Part shown: in pieces, positions 1-6,348 of the stretch
Numbering within the stretch: the first letter of the stretch is position 1
Layout of the letters: each line of letters starts with the position of its first letter
Source: Mariprofundaceae bacterium
GTDB lineage: Bacteria; Pseudomonadota; Zetaproteobacteria; Mariprofundales; Mariprofundaceae
Direction: 5' to 3'
NCBI GenBank assembly: GCA_030950835.1
Contig: JAUZQU010000198.1
Location: 1 to 8,842, forward strand
Length of the DNA stretch: 8,842 bases
Position numbers and translations under genes: made by a program
The notes under the pieces: model-generated
The model's input: the letters and a program-made list of their open reading frames with translations, nothing else
What the model was told of the DNA's origin: nothing
The model's database searches: none

Positions 1-347
1 ACCAACACTGCCCCAGCTTCTCTGAGCAAGCCGATGACATGGGCATCATAGGGCGCATGGAAATCATTCAAAATTTTAGAACAACAGCGTGTTGGGCCAT
101 GTTGGGTACAAAAAATATCTTTGACGGCAATCGGCAAACCTTCAAGTGGACGTGCTTCATGTTTGGCACGATAATCATCGGATGCTTTCGCTTGGGCAAG
201 CACGTGATCGGCATCGATGTGCACAAATGCATTCAAATCATCGTTGTAAGTGTTGATGCGGTCTAAATATTGTTGGGCTACGGCGACTGCGCTGGTTTGA
301 CCAGCGTCCAAGCGCGCTTTGATGGTAGTTAGGCTGCTAAAAGGCAT
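1..347 (-). CDS. gatA: Asp-tRNA(Asn)/Glu-tRNA(Gln) amidotransferase subunit A, N-terminal part (3' end outside window)
   Basis: GatA is the amidase subunit of the GatCAB complex. It releases ammonia from glutamine to amidate mischarged Glu-tRNA(Gln) and/or Asp-tRNA(Asn) in the cytoplasm. The frame begins with ATG at 347-345 and stays open to base 1, giving 115 complete codons of a protein that is normally about 480-490 residues. It opens with MPFSSLTTIKARLDAG, a typical GatA helix. The amidase-signature lysine motif PIAVKDIFCT follows around residues 72-81, with K76 expected to be the lysine of the Ser-cisSer-Lys triad; the serines lie beyond the window edge. A Shine-Dalgarno AAGGA (bases 354-358) sits 6 bases ahead of the ATG. 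It follows gatC after an AT-rich 62-base gap, the standard gatC-gatA order, so gatB may be next outside the window. The gene is cut by the window edge, not visibly broken. The family assignment is firm. Confidence 0.96.
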   Translation of the reverse strand, partial: MPFSSLTTIKARLDAGQTSAVAVAQQYLDRINTYNDDLNAFVHIDADHVLAQAKASDDYRAKHEARPLEGLPIAVKDIFCTQHGPTRCCSKILNDFHAPYDAHVIGLLREAGAVL

Positions 348-409
348 GTTTTTTCCTTAATGTTGTTAAATTTGATGTTAAAAAGATAGATTTAGAGCTA
401 AATAGCCAC

Positions 410-688
410 TTATTCGAGGACTTTAGGCACCACATACAAACCTGCTTCCGTTTTAGGCGCAGCTTGTTGCAGCGCATCGCGGCGGTTGCTATTGGTAGCA
501 ATATCAGCGCGTTGCGGCATGGCGACATCATGGGGATGCGCAGTTGGTGGCACACCATCGGTATTCACTTCGCTTAATTGATCAATATAACCCATGATGC
601 TACTCAGCTGTGGGGCAAGTGTATCTGCTTCGCTTTGGGTTAAGCGAATGCGTGAAAGATTTGCGATTTTTTTGACGTCGATATCCAT
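410..688 (-). CDS. gatC: Asp-tRNA(Asn)/Glu-tRNA(Gln) amidotransferase subunit C
   Basis: GatC is the small subunit that wraps around GatA and holds it to GatB in the tRNA-dependent amidotransferase. The 92-residue length matches the family (about 90-100). The N-terminus has the family pattern VKKIANLSRIRL (residues 5-16), followed by the helix containing LSSIMGYIDQL. The C-terminus ends in the characteristic NRRDALQQAAP ... YVVPKVLE stretch, which is diagnostic of GatC. The ATG at 688 has a good Shine-Dalgarno AGGTGG (bases 695-700), 6 bases upstream. It lies 55 bases after the upstream CNB-domain gene and 62 bases before gatA. No hairpin plus T-run separates it from either neighbour. A dedicated promoter in the 55-base gap is possible, but I see only weak -10-like matches. 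The organism evidently relies on indirect aminoacylation for Gln and/or Asn tRNAs, which is family knowledge and not shown here. Confidence 0.96.
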   Translation of the reverse strand: MDIDVKKIANLSRIRLTQSEADTLAPQLSSIMGYIDQLSEVNTDGVPPTAHPHDVAMPQRADIATNSNRRDALQQAAPKTEAGLYVVPKVLE

Positions 689-743
689 GTATAACCACCT
701 ATGTTGATGTGCGGCGTAGTGTAGTCAGTAACGGGGTGTTTCT

Positions 744-1844
744 CTAGTCTGGATTATGGGTACGACTGTGTTTTACCCGCACACGTTTAATCTTTTGCAT
801 GGAAGTGGTGGTGTGACCATCTATCAAGGCGGTGAGTTGCAATTCCATCCAAGGATATGCCCCTAGTAAATCTTTCAAGACCGCCATAGATAGCTGCAAT
901 AATTGAATGTCCGTTGCTGCGATGATGTCTGCTGGAAATGCAGCCTTAGCGATGAGTGCTTGTTCACCTAATAAATCACCTGTGCGGAAGTCATGCAGCC
1001 AATGGCTTTCGCCGCGTTGGTTTTGATATACCACATCTGCTACACCTTCGGTCAACAGCCAGACATGCTTGATCAGTGTGCCAGCTTCAGCAATACAGCC
1101 TTGATGTTGCATATGGAAAGGGGTGGCAGTTTGTGCCAAACGTTGCCGTTCTTGCATGGGTAAACGAGACAAAATAGGGTTTTGTGATATTTGGGTCATA
1201 CGCAAACGCAATTCAACTTCGCGCATCATAGACGAGCCAAGTTCACCCTGTTCATCGATGATTTTCAAGAAGTTCTGTCGTTTAAGCTCCAATACTTTGC
1301 AGTCAGAGACTGCAATCACATCCGCATTACGTTTCCCCGATTGCAGCATCGCCATTTCACCAACGACATCACCGCGTTTTAATAAACTTAACATCACAGG
1401 ACGTGGGCTGTGATGTTGTGGTAACAGCACACTCATTTCGCCTTCGACAATAATAAACATGGATAAACCCTGCTCACCTTGACGAAATAAATATTCACCA
1501 TCTTTGATGCTACGTTGTTGTAAACGCATGACTAATCGGTCGAGCAAGCTGCTGTTGAGATAGGATAGAAAATTGAGTGTGGTGGTAGTTGGGGACATTG
1601 CTGAACAGGGTTGATGTCCAAGTTTGGGGTGGGCAGCTTCTAAAGCTTTAGCTGCTTCGCCATCACCTGTATGCAGGAATAAAACATGAAGTTTTCCAAT
1701 CGCTTTTGCTGCTTGTGTTTGTTTGCCCAACTTGCCCAAGACCTCTGCATAACGCTGTAGGAAACGTGGGTCATCGGGATATAAGTCCACGAGTTTACCA
1801 TACATGAGCGCTGACTTTTCTAGCGTACTTTGCGTGGATGTCAT
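744..1844 (-). CDS. TPR-like protein with tandem cyclic nucleotide-binding (CNB) domains, no recognisable output domain
   Basis: This is a cytoplasmic regulator-like protein of 366 residues whose function I cannot name. Residues about 8-72 resemble one to two TPR-type helical hairpins (YPDDPRFLQRYAEVLGKLG). A Thr-rich linker follows near 84-90. The first CNB domain spans about 93-205, with the beta-roll sequence GEYLFRQGEQG and a phosphate-binding-cassette-like segment GEMAML...KRNADV (G162, E163, R172, A174), so nucleotide binding is plausible. The second CNB domain spans about 222-345. Its cassette keeps GE (G293, E294) but has FPAD (303-306) where the phosphate-binding arginine is expected, so it is probably degenerate. 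The C-terminal tail is basic (KIKRVRVKHS). There is no helix-turn-helix, so it is not a CRP/FNR transcription factor, and no kinase, cyclase or transmembrane part. It starts 24 bases after ggt in the same reading frame, separated from it by the ggt TAA and eight codons. The ATG at 1844 lacks a clear Shine-Dalgarno; an in-frame ATG at 1805 (residue 14) is an alternative. The CNB calls are confident, the function is unknown. Confidence 0.85.
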   Translation of the reverse strand: MTSTQSTLEKSALMYGKLVDLYPDDPRFLQRYAEVLGKLGKQTQAAKAIGKLHVLFLHTGDGEAAKALEAAHPKLGHQPCSAMSPTTTTLNFLSYLNSSLLDRLVMRLQQRSIKDGEYLFRQGEQGLSMFIIVEGEMSVLLPQHHSPRPVMLSLLKRGDVVGEMAMLQSGKRNADVIAVSDCKVLELKRQNFLKIIDEQGELGSSMMREVELRLRMTQISQNPILSRLPMQERQRLAQTATPFHMQHQGCIAEAGTLIKHVWLLTEGVADVVYQNQRGESHWLHDFRTGDLLGEQALIAKAAFPADIIAATDIQLLQLSMAVLKDLLGAYPWMELQLTALIDGHTTTSMQKIKRVRVKHSRTHNPD

Positions 1845-1868
1845 GCCAGTTTGATGATGAAAGTAGGG

Positions 1869-3533
1869 TTACTGGGCATGAAGTGCCGAACCTTGACCAC
1901 GGCTGTCTGCGGCACCTGTGACTTTGCCTGTTTGTTTATCCCAAATGATAGCTTGCATATTACCATACTGTCGTTTTTCTTGGAGTTGGTGCCCTTGGTG
2001 TTGTAGCGACTTGAGCATATCTGCTGAAAAAGCACCTGCTTCATATTGAACCACATCGGGCAAGTATTGATGGTGAAAACGGGGTTGATTGACCAGTGTT
2101 TGTACTGCATGATTTGTGGTGAGATCATGCTCATCTTGCACAAAAGCAAGCCCTGATAACAATACCATACTGATGATGCGTGAGCCACCTGGTGTACCCA
2201 AAAGCATGGTTTTATCTTTGCCGACAATAAATGTGGGTGACATCGAAGATAACATACGTTTATGCGGGGCTACGGCATTGGCTTTGCCTTGCACCAAACC
2301 ATAAGCATTGGCCTGCCCTGGTTTGGTGGCAAAATCATCCATTTCATCATTCAATAAAATACCTGTGCTGGGTGAAACATAGGCTGAACCAAAGCCATAA
2401 TTGATGGATAATGTTGCTGAAACCATATTGCCTTCTTGGTCAATGATGGAGAAGTGGGTGGTATCTACAGCAGCACCAGATGGGTCAGCCTGTACGCTGG
2501 AGGAGGGAGTGCTGTGTTGGCTGTTGATACGTTGGCGAAGCTTTTTTAAACGTGGGGCATGTAATAAGTCTGGGATATTGACTTGATCTGCATCAGCCAA
2601 ATGTGCATTACGGTCGCGGTATGCCAATTTCATGGCTTCAATCAGCAAATGGGTTGCTTGTGTTTTGGGCATGTTGCTTAAATCATCATCTTGTAAGATG
2701 CCCAAGGTTTCTGCCAAAACTAAACCACCCGAAGAGGGTAAACTCGCGGAAACCCATTCAAAATCTTGATAAAAGAAACGTACGGGTTCGCGTTCTATCA
2801 CCCGATAAGCCGCCAAATCAGCTTCTCGAATCAAACCACCATCACGTTTCATGTCGGCAATCAAACGCCCCGCAGTTTCGCCACGGTAAAAGTCATCAGC
2901 ACCAGCTTGAGCAAAACGCACCAAAGTTTCTGCCAAGGCTTTTTGTTGAATATTGGTGCCTAAAGGTGGTACTTGGTTGTTTCTAAGGTAGATATGGCGT
3001 GCCATATTGTTTTGTAGGGCTTTTTTACGCCAGTTGGCAACAGCTTGGTAGTGTTTATCCACGGCAAAACCGCCTCTGGCAAGGGAAATGGCATGAAATG
3101 TGTTCATTTCGCGTGGTAAACGTCCGTATTTCTCAATCAAATGATCCACACCTGCAAGCAAACCCGGCACACCTGCGGCTTGTGGGCCATTGATGCTGGA
3201 TTGTGTTTGATAGACTTCTCCATGACCAGCCAATATAGGCGATGTTTCACGCGCATCCAACATCACATAACGGTCTTCTTTGGCAATATACAACAAGAAA
3301 AAACCACCGCCACCAATGCCTGAACCCATAGGTTCGACCACACCAATGCTCAAAGCTACAGCCGCTGCGGCATCAAAAGCATTACCACCTTGTTGCAATG
3401 CCTGCATACCAGCTTGGCTGGCAAGTGGATGTGCTGAAACTACCATATTGTGGTGGGGTAGGGTGGTCTCTGCAGCGCTTAATAAAGGCTGCACAGATAA
3501 ACATAATAGGAATAAGGCAAGTATTTTTCTCAT
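1869..3533 (-). CDS. ggt: gamma-glutamyltransferase (glutathione hydrolase), periplasmic, self-processing
   Basis: GGT is an Ntn hydrolase that cleaves the gamma-glutamyl bond of glutathione and related peptides, or transfers the glutamyl group. Numbering from the ATG at 3533 (554 residues): residues 1 to about 20 form a Sec signal peptide (MRKILALFLLCLS..., cleavage near LLSA/AE), so the enzyme should be periplasmic. The large-subunit part shows EPMGSGIGGGGF and the substrate-carboxylate arginine in LDARETSP (R95). The precursor is expected to cut itself before T358 in the motif DTTHFSIID, making T358 the nucleophile. The small subunit has LLNDEMDDF (D400 matches E. coli D433), SSMSPT (429-434), GTPGGSRI and PRFHHQYLPD. 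S376 occupies the position of E. coli T409, a conservative change; N378 matches N411. The length fits the family (about 550-580). A GTG two codons upstream (3539) would extend it, but AAGGCGG at 3540-3546 spaces properly only for the ATG. It follows glmM by 11 bases, so coupled translation is likely. Confidence 0.95.
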   Translation of the reverse strand: MRKILALFLLCLSVQPLLSAAETTLPHHNMVVSAHPLASQAGMQALQQGGNAFDAAAAVALSIGVVEPMGSGIGGGGFFLLYIAKEDRYVMLDARETSPILAGHGEVYQTQSSINGPQAAGVPGLLAGVDHLIEKYGRLPREMNTFHAISLARGGFAVDKHYQAVANWRKKALQNNMARHIYLRNNQVPPLGTNIQQKALAETLVRFAQAGADDFYRGETAGRLIADMKRDGGLIREADLAAYRVIEREPVRFFYQDFEWVSASLPSSGGLVLAETLGILQDDDLSNMPKTQATHLLIEAMKLAYRDRNAHLADADQVNIPDLLHAPRLKKLRQRINSQHSTPSSSVQADPSGAAVDTTHFSIIDQEGNMVSATLSINYGFGSAYVSPSTGILLNDEMDDFATKPGQANAYGLVQGKANAVAPHKRMLSSMSPTFIVGKDKTMLLGTPGGSRIISMVLLSGLAFVQDEHDLTTNHAVQTLVNQPRFHHQYLPDVVQYEAGAFSADMLKSLQHQGHQLQEKRQYGNMQAIIWDKQTGKVTGAADSRGQGSALHAQ

Positions 3534-3539
3534 GTTCAC

Positions 3540-3546
3540 CCGCCTT
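3540..3546 (-). promoter_or_regulatory. ribosome binding site deciding the ggt start
   Basis: AAGGCGG on the minus strand lies 6 bases ahead of the ATG at 3533-3531 and overlaps the TAA stop of glmM (3547-3545). It directly abuts the GTG at 3539-3537, so that codon would leave no usable spacing. The ATG is therefore the better start, and ggt translation is probably coupled to termination on glmM. Confidence 0.7.
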
Positions 3547-4885
3547 AAAGTAGCGCTTTGATGGCGCTGACTAAGGTTTCGCCAGTGTCCAACATCAAGC
3601 TTTCATCTTCGGCTTCCACCATCACCCGCAACTTAGGCTCTGTACCTGAAGCGCGTACATTAACACGCCCTGAATCACCTAATTTTTGCTCTGCTTGGCT
3701 AATCAAAGCCAGTATTTCAGGTTGAGATGCCACATTAGACTTCTCTTTTAACACGATATTCCATAGTTTTTGTGGAAATAAGGTCATATCAGCGGCTAAG
3801 GCATCTATATTTTGCTTGGAAGACTGCATTGCAGCTAATAATTGTAGGGCAGTCATCAAACCATCACCTGTAGTGTTATGATCGAGCATAATCATATGCC
3901 CAGATTGTTCACCACCAAGATTGCAACCACGCTCACGCATCATTTCCAAGACATACCTATCACCGACAGCCGCCCTTGGCATGGCAATACCACGTTGTTG
4001 CAAATACTTGTCCAAACCCATATTACTCATCAAGGTAGTTACCACAGCCCCACCTTGTAATTTTCCTTGGGCTTGCAAGTGGTCAGCTAAAATCGCAATC
4101 ACCCGATCACCATCAATGATGTTGCCATGTTGATCGCAAGCAATCAGACGATCTGCATCACCATCTAAGGCTAAACCTATGTCAGCTTGTTGTTCAACCA
4201 CTTCGGCACACATGGTTTCAGGGTAAGTAGAGCCGCAGTCTTTATTGATATTGTAACCGTCAGGTTCATTGAATAAAGCAATCACTTCACAACCCAATTC
4301 ATGCAATAATCGTGGTGCAACATCATAAGCTGCACCGTTTGCACAATCGACGACGACTTTCAAACCATCCAATCTAAAACCACGCGGCAAAGATGATTTT
4401 AAAAATTCGATGTAACGCCCACGCGCATCATCCACGCGCACTGCTTTACCAATCTCTAATGCTGGGGGAAGTGGTGGTAAGTTATCCAACACGGCTTCGA
4501 TTTCTAATTCCACTTCATCCGCTAATTTAAAACCATCTGCAGCAAAAAATTTAATTCCATTATCACCTGCAGGGTTATGCGAAGCTGATAACACTACACC
4601 TGCATCAGCGCGTAAACTTCGGGTTAAATATGCCACCGCAGGTGTAGGAATAGGCCCTACCAACAACACATTCATACCTTGGGCTGTCAAACCTGCACAC
4701 AAGGCCGATTCAATCATATAACCTGATAAACGGGTCTCTTTACCAATCAAAATATGTGGTTTATGTTTTAAATGTTTGGTCAACACATAACCAGCAGCCC
4801 GCCCAAGGCGCAAAGCAAATTCAGCAGTCATCACATCGGCATTCACTGCCCCACGCACTCCATCTGTGCCAAAATAACGTCGCAT
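3545..4885 (-). CDS. glmM: phosphoglucosamine mutase
   Basis: GlmM converts glucosamine-6-phosphate to glucosamine-1-phosphate, which GlmU uses to make UDP-GlcNAc for peptidoglycan and LPS; it acts in the cytoplasm. From the ATG at 4885 the protein has 446 residues, the usual family length. All four landmarks of the alpha-D-phosphohexomutase fold are present in order: the N-terminal RRYFGTDGVRG; the phosphoserine loop LSASHNP with catalytic S102; the metal loop LDGDADR with D241, D243 and D245; the sugar-binding GEQSGH (325-330); and the C-terminal phosphate-binding RASGTEPKLR (411-420). No key residue is missing. A TTG one codon upstream (4888) is rejected because GAGG at 4891-4894 is only 2 bases from it and 5 from the ATG. 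It lies 13 bases after cdaR and 11 before ggt. GlmM is a known physical partner and inhibitor of CdaA in Firmicutes, so the neighbourhood may carry the same link between c-di-AMP and cell-wall precursor supply here. Confidence 0.97.
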   Translation of the reverse strand: MRRYFGTDGVRGAVNADVMTAEFALRLGRAAGYVLTKHLKHKPHILIGKETRLSGYMIESALCAGLTAQGMNVLLVGPIPTPAVAYLTRSLRADAGVVLSASHNPAGDNGIKFFAADGFKLADEVELEIEAVLDNLPPLPPALEIGKAVRVDDARGRYIEFLKSSLPRGFRLDGLKVVVDCANGAAYDVAPRLLHELGCEVIALFNEPDGYNINKDCGSTYPETMCAEVVEQQADIGLALDGDADRLIACDQHGNIIDGDRVIAILADHLQAQGKLQGGAVVTTLMSNMGLDKYLQQRGIAMPRAAVGDRYVLEMMRERGCNLGGEQSGHMIMLDHNTTGDGLMTALQLLAAMQSSKQNIDALAADMTLFPQKLWNIVLKEKSNVASQPEILALISQAEQKLGDSGRVNVRASGTEPKLRVMVEAEDESLMLDTGETLVSAIKALL

Positions 4886-4890
4886 CAATG

Positions 4891-4897
4891 CCTCTTT
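4891..4897 (-). promoter_or_regulatory. ribosome binding site deciding the glmM start
   Basis: AAAGAGG on the minus strand sits 5 bases ahead of the ATG at 4885-4883. It is only 2 bases from the TTG at 4888-4886, which is too close to serve that codon. It lies in the 13-base gap after the cdaR stop. Confidence 0.7.
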
Positions 4898-4898
4898 T

Positions 4899-5573
4899 TT
4901 AATTGATTTTATGTTCTTCAGGGGCAGTCCATTGCAACACGCCGCGCACCTGAATGGTTAAACCTTTGTCCAACATATGAATGCCTTTGCCACCTAAAGG
5001 TACGAGGCTTGTGCTCACATTAAAAACACCTGGTTGATGATCCAAACGTATAGCGATGGTTTCAACTTGGCTGAATGTACTCAGCCATACTTCAGGCCCT
5101 GACAATTTGACATAAGCAGGCGCAGCGACCACACGTTCTACGGACCAACCTTGTGGTAAATCAAACATAGGTAAAATGTTGATGCTTCTTGTCACCATAT
5201 GATCGACTTGTAATTGCACACTATCAGGTTGGATCTTCTCCACTTGAAGCCCCATAGGTAAATCAATAGCATCGACATCCAATGCCTGCTCAATCACCCC
5301 AGGTAAATTCAACATGGAAGCATCAACAGAAACAAAGAGTTTATGGGCCTCCAAAGCATTTAATTGTGCCTGTAAACCTTTAATGGTAATGCTGACTTGC
5401 TCAGGTAAATCATTGACAATAACCATGTCCGCAGGCACATCACGCACTTGTAATGCCACATCCATACGCACCGAACCCACACCTTGACCATGCACTTGCA
5501 ACCAAAGTACCACGGCAATCAATATCGCCCAAAAAGGTAGGGCAAACCGACGTAAAAAAAGCAATTTATGCAT
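4899..5573 (-). CDS. cdaR: YbbR-domain protein, CdaA regulatory partner (CdaR family)
   Basis: CdaR/YbbR proteins are anchored in the inner membrane with extracytoplasmic YbbR domains. In Firmicutes they bind the neighbouring diadenylate cyclase CdaA and modulate it. From the ATG at 5573 this one has 224 residues: a short basic N-terminus (LLFLRRF), one transmembrane helix at about 11-27 (ALPFWAILIAVVLWLQV), then beta-rich sequence that can be read as two YbbR repeats (about 35-125 and 128-215). Each repeat has the hydrophobic alternating strands typical of the family, for example VSITIKGL and AYVKLSGP. Many Firmicutes CdaR proteins have more repeats, so this is a short version. A GTG two codons upstream (5579) is less likely because AGGTG at 5577-5581 serves the ATG. 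It overlaps the end of cdaA by 8 bases and is followed by glmM after 13, so the pair is almost certainly co-translated. The family assignment comes from both sequence and synteny; the regulatory direction (activation or inhibition) cannot be seen. Confidence 0.87.
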   Translation of the reverse strand: MHKLLFLRRFALPFWAILIAVVLWLQVHGQGVGSVRMDVALQVRDVPADMVIVNDLPEQVSITIKGLQAQLNALEAHKLFVSVDASMLNLPGVIEQALDVDAIDLPMGLQVEKIQPDSVQLQVDHMVTRSINILPMFDLPQGWSVERVVAAPAYVKLSGPEVWLSTFSQVETIAIRLDHQPGVFNVSTSLVPLGGKGIHMLDKGLTIQVRGVLQWTAPEEHKIN

Positions 5574-6348
5574 CTTCACCTACTTTGAGATGGGCGAGTT
5601 TTTGTTGTAATATGCTGGTTAAATCTTTGCTTTGTAGAGCCATGCTCATTTGACCGTCTTCGACGATGTGAATCTCGCCACGTTCTTCAGAAACAATTAA
5701 AACTAAAGCATCATTTTCTTCGCTTAAACCAATCGCCGCACGGTGGCGGGTGCCCAGCTGCCCATGAATATCGGTGGACTTGGCAAGGGGTAATAATACA
5801 CGCGCCGAACGAATTTCGGGTTGTTGATGGCTATTGGCTGCCAAGACAATAGCACCATCATGCAGCGCTGTTTCAGGGCAGAAAAGGGTTAAAATTAAAT
5901 CCACATCTACCCGTGCATGTAATAAGACACCGCTTTCATCCAAATGTTTTAAACCCGCCTCACGTTCGAAAACAATGAGTGCACCCCAGCCTTTTTTGAC
6001 CAATAAATTGGCGGCTTGCACCACCGTGTTCACCAACTGTTCTTGGGGTGGTATAGGTGTGGACAAAGGGTTTTTTGCCACCCGCACCAAACCTTTACGA
6101 ATTTCGGATTGAAATAAAATCACCAACAGCACAATAAATACAGCGAAAATCTGGTTGAATATCCATTCCACAGTGAGTAGACCAAATAAACGTGAGATTT
6201 CATACAAAGTGAACATGATTAGCAAGCCAATCAGCATTTGTTCAGCATGGGTTCCCCGAATCAAACGCAAAACCCAATAGACCATCAAAGCCACCAGTGT
6301 GATGTCCAATATGTCGATAAAACTCAGCTGTATGCTATCGATTAACAT
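5566..6348 (-). CDS. cdaA: diadenylate cyclase, membrane-bound c-di-AMP synthase CdaA
   Basis: CdaA condenses two ATP into cyclic di-AMP at the cytoplasmic face of the membrane. The 260-residue length and layout match the family. Hydrophobic helices cover about 13-30, 37-57 and 62-80, followed by a linker and the DAC (DisA_N) domain at about 100-230. Both catalytic signatures are intact: the DGA motif in LHDGAIVLA (D164-A166) and the RHR motif in GTRHRAAIGLSEE (R201-R203). The acidic segment SEENDALVLIVSEE follows as in active family members. The ATG at 6348 overlaps the folP stop by 7 bases, and GAGG (6353-6356) lies 4 bases upstream of it. It is followed by overlapping cdaR and then glmM, the conserved cdaA-cdaR-glmM order. 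Because the motifs are complete, I expect an active enzyme. c-di-AMP usually controls potassium and osmolyte transport and envelope homeostasis, but no receptor or c-di-AMP phosphodiesterase is visible in this window. Confidence 0.97.
   Translation of the reverse strand: MLIDSIQLSFIDILDITLVALMVYWVLRLIRGTHAEQMLIGLLIMFTLYEISRLFGLLTVEWIFNQIFAVFIVLLVILFQSEIRKGLVRVAKNPLSTPIPPQEQLVNTVVQAANLLVKKGWGALIVFEREAGLKHLDESGVLLHARVDVDLILTLFCPETALHDGAIVLAANSHQQPEIRSARVLLPLAKSTDIHGQLGTRHRAAIGLSEENDALVLIVSEERGEIHIVEDGQMSMALQSKDLTSILQQKLAHLKVGEDA
5577..5584 (-). promoter_or_regulatory. ribosome binding site deciding the cdaR start
   Basis: AGTAGGTG on the minus strand lies inside the last codons of cdaA, 3 bases ahead of the ATG at 5573-5571. 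The alternative GTG start (5579-5577) is part of this same element, so using it would remove the spacing. The arrangement makes cdaR translation dependent on ribosomes finishing cdaA. Confidence 0.55.

Noticed and set aside
391..402. A short inverted repeat (TTTA-GAGC-TAAA) between gatC and gatA as a possible terminator
   Set aside because: The stem is only four A-T pairs and is not GC-rich. It is too weak to be an intrinsic terminator.
689..743. A possible promoter for gatC (TACACT as a -10 element on the minus strand)
   Set aside because: No hexamer resembling TTGACA lies 16-18 bases upstream of it, so the match is no better than chance.
744..1844. CRP/FNR-type transcription factor
   Set aside because: The CNB domains are followed by only a short basic tail without a helix-turn-helix, and an N-terminal TPR-like region precedes them.
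1842..1871. ggt and the CNB gene as one gene split by a stop codon, since they share a frame
   Set aside because: GGT is complete at its C-terminus, and the downstream protein has its own ATG and an unrelated domain set. The shared frame is expected by chance one time in three.
1841..2227. A 128-residue minus-strand open frame within the ggt region
   Set aside because: It lies in a different frame inside the well-supported ggt gene, is rich in Cys, Ser and Lys without any recognisable motif, and has no ribosome binding site that I can see.
2603..2986. A 127-residue plus-strand open frame opposite ggt
   Set aside because: It is antisense to conserved ggt coding sequence, its predicted protein is unlike any family I know, and its length is explained by the codon pattern of the opposite gene.
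3485..3533. Lipoprotein signal for GGT because of a Cys in FLLCLS
   Set aside because: The residue before the Cys is Leu, not Gly, Ala or Ser, so it is not a lipobox. An ordinary Sec signal peptide with cleavage near LLSA/AE fits better.
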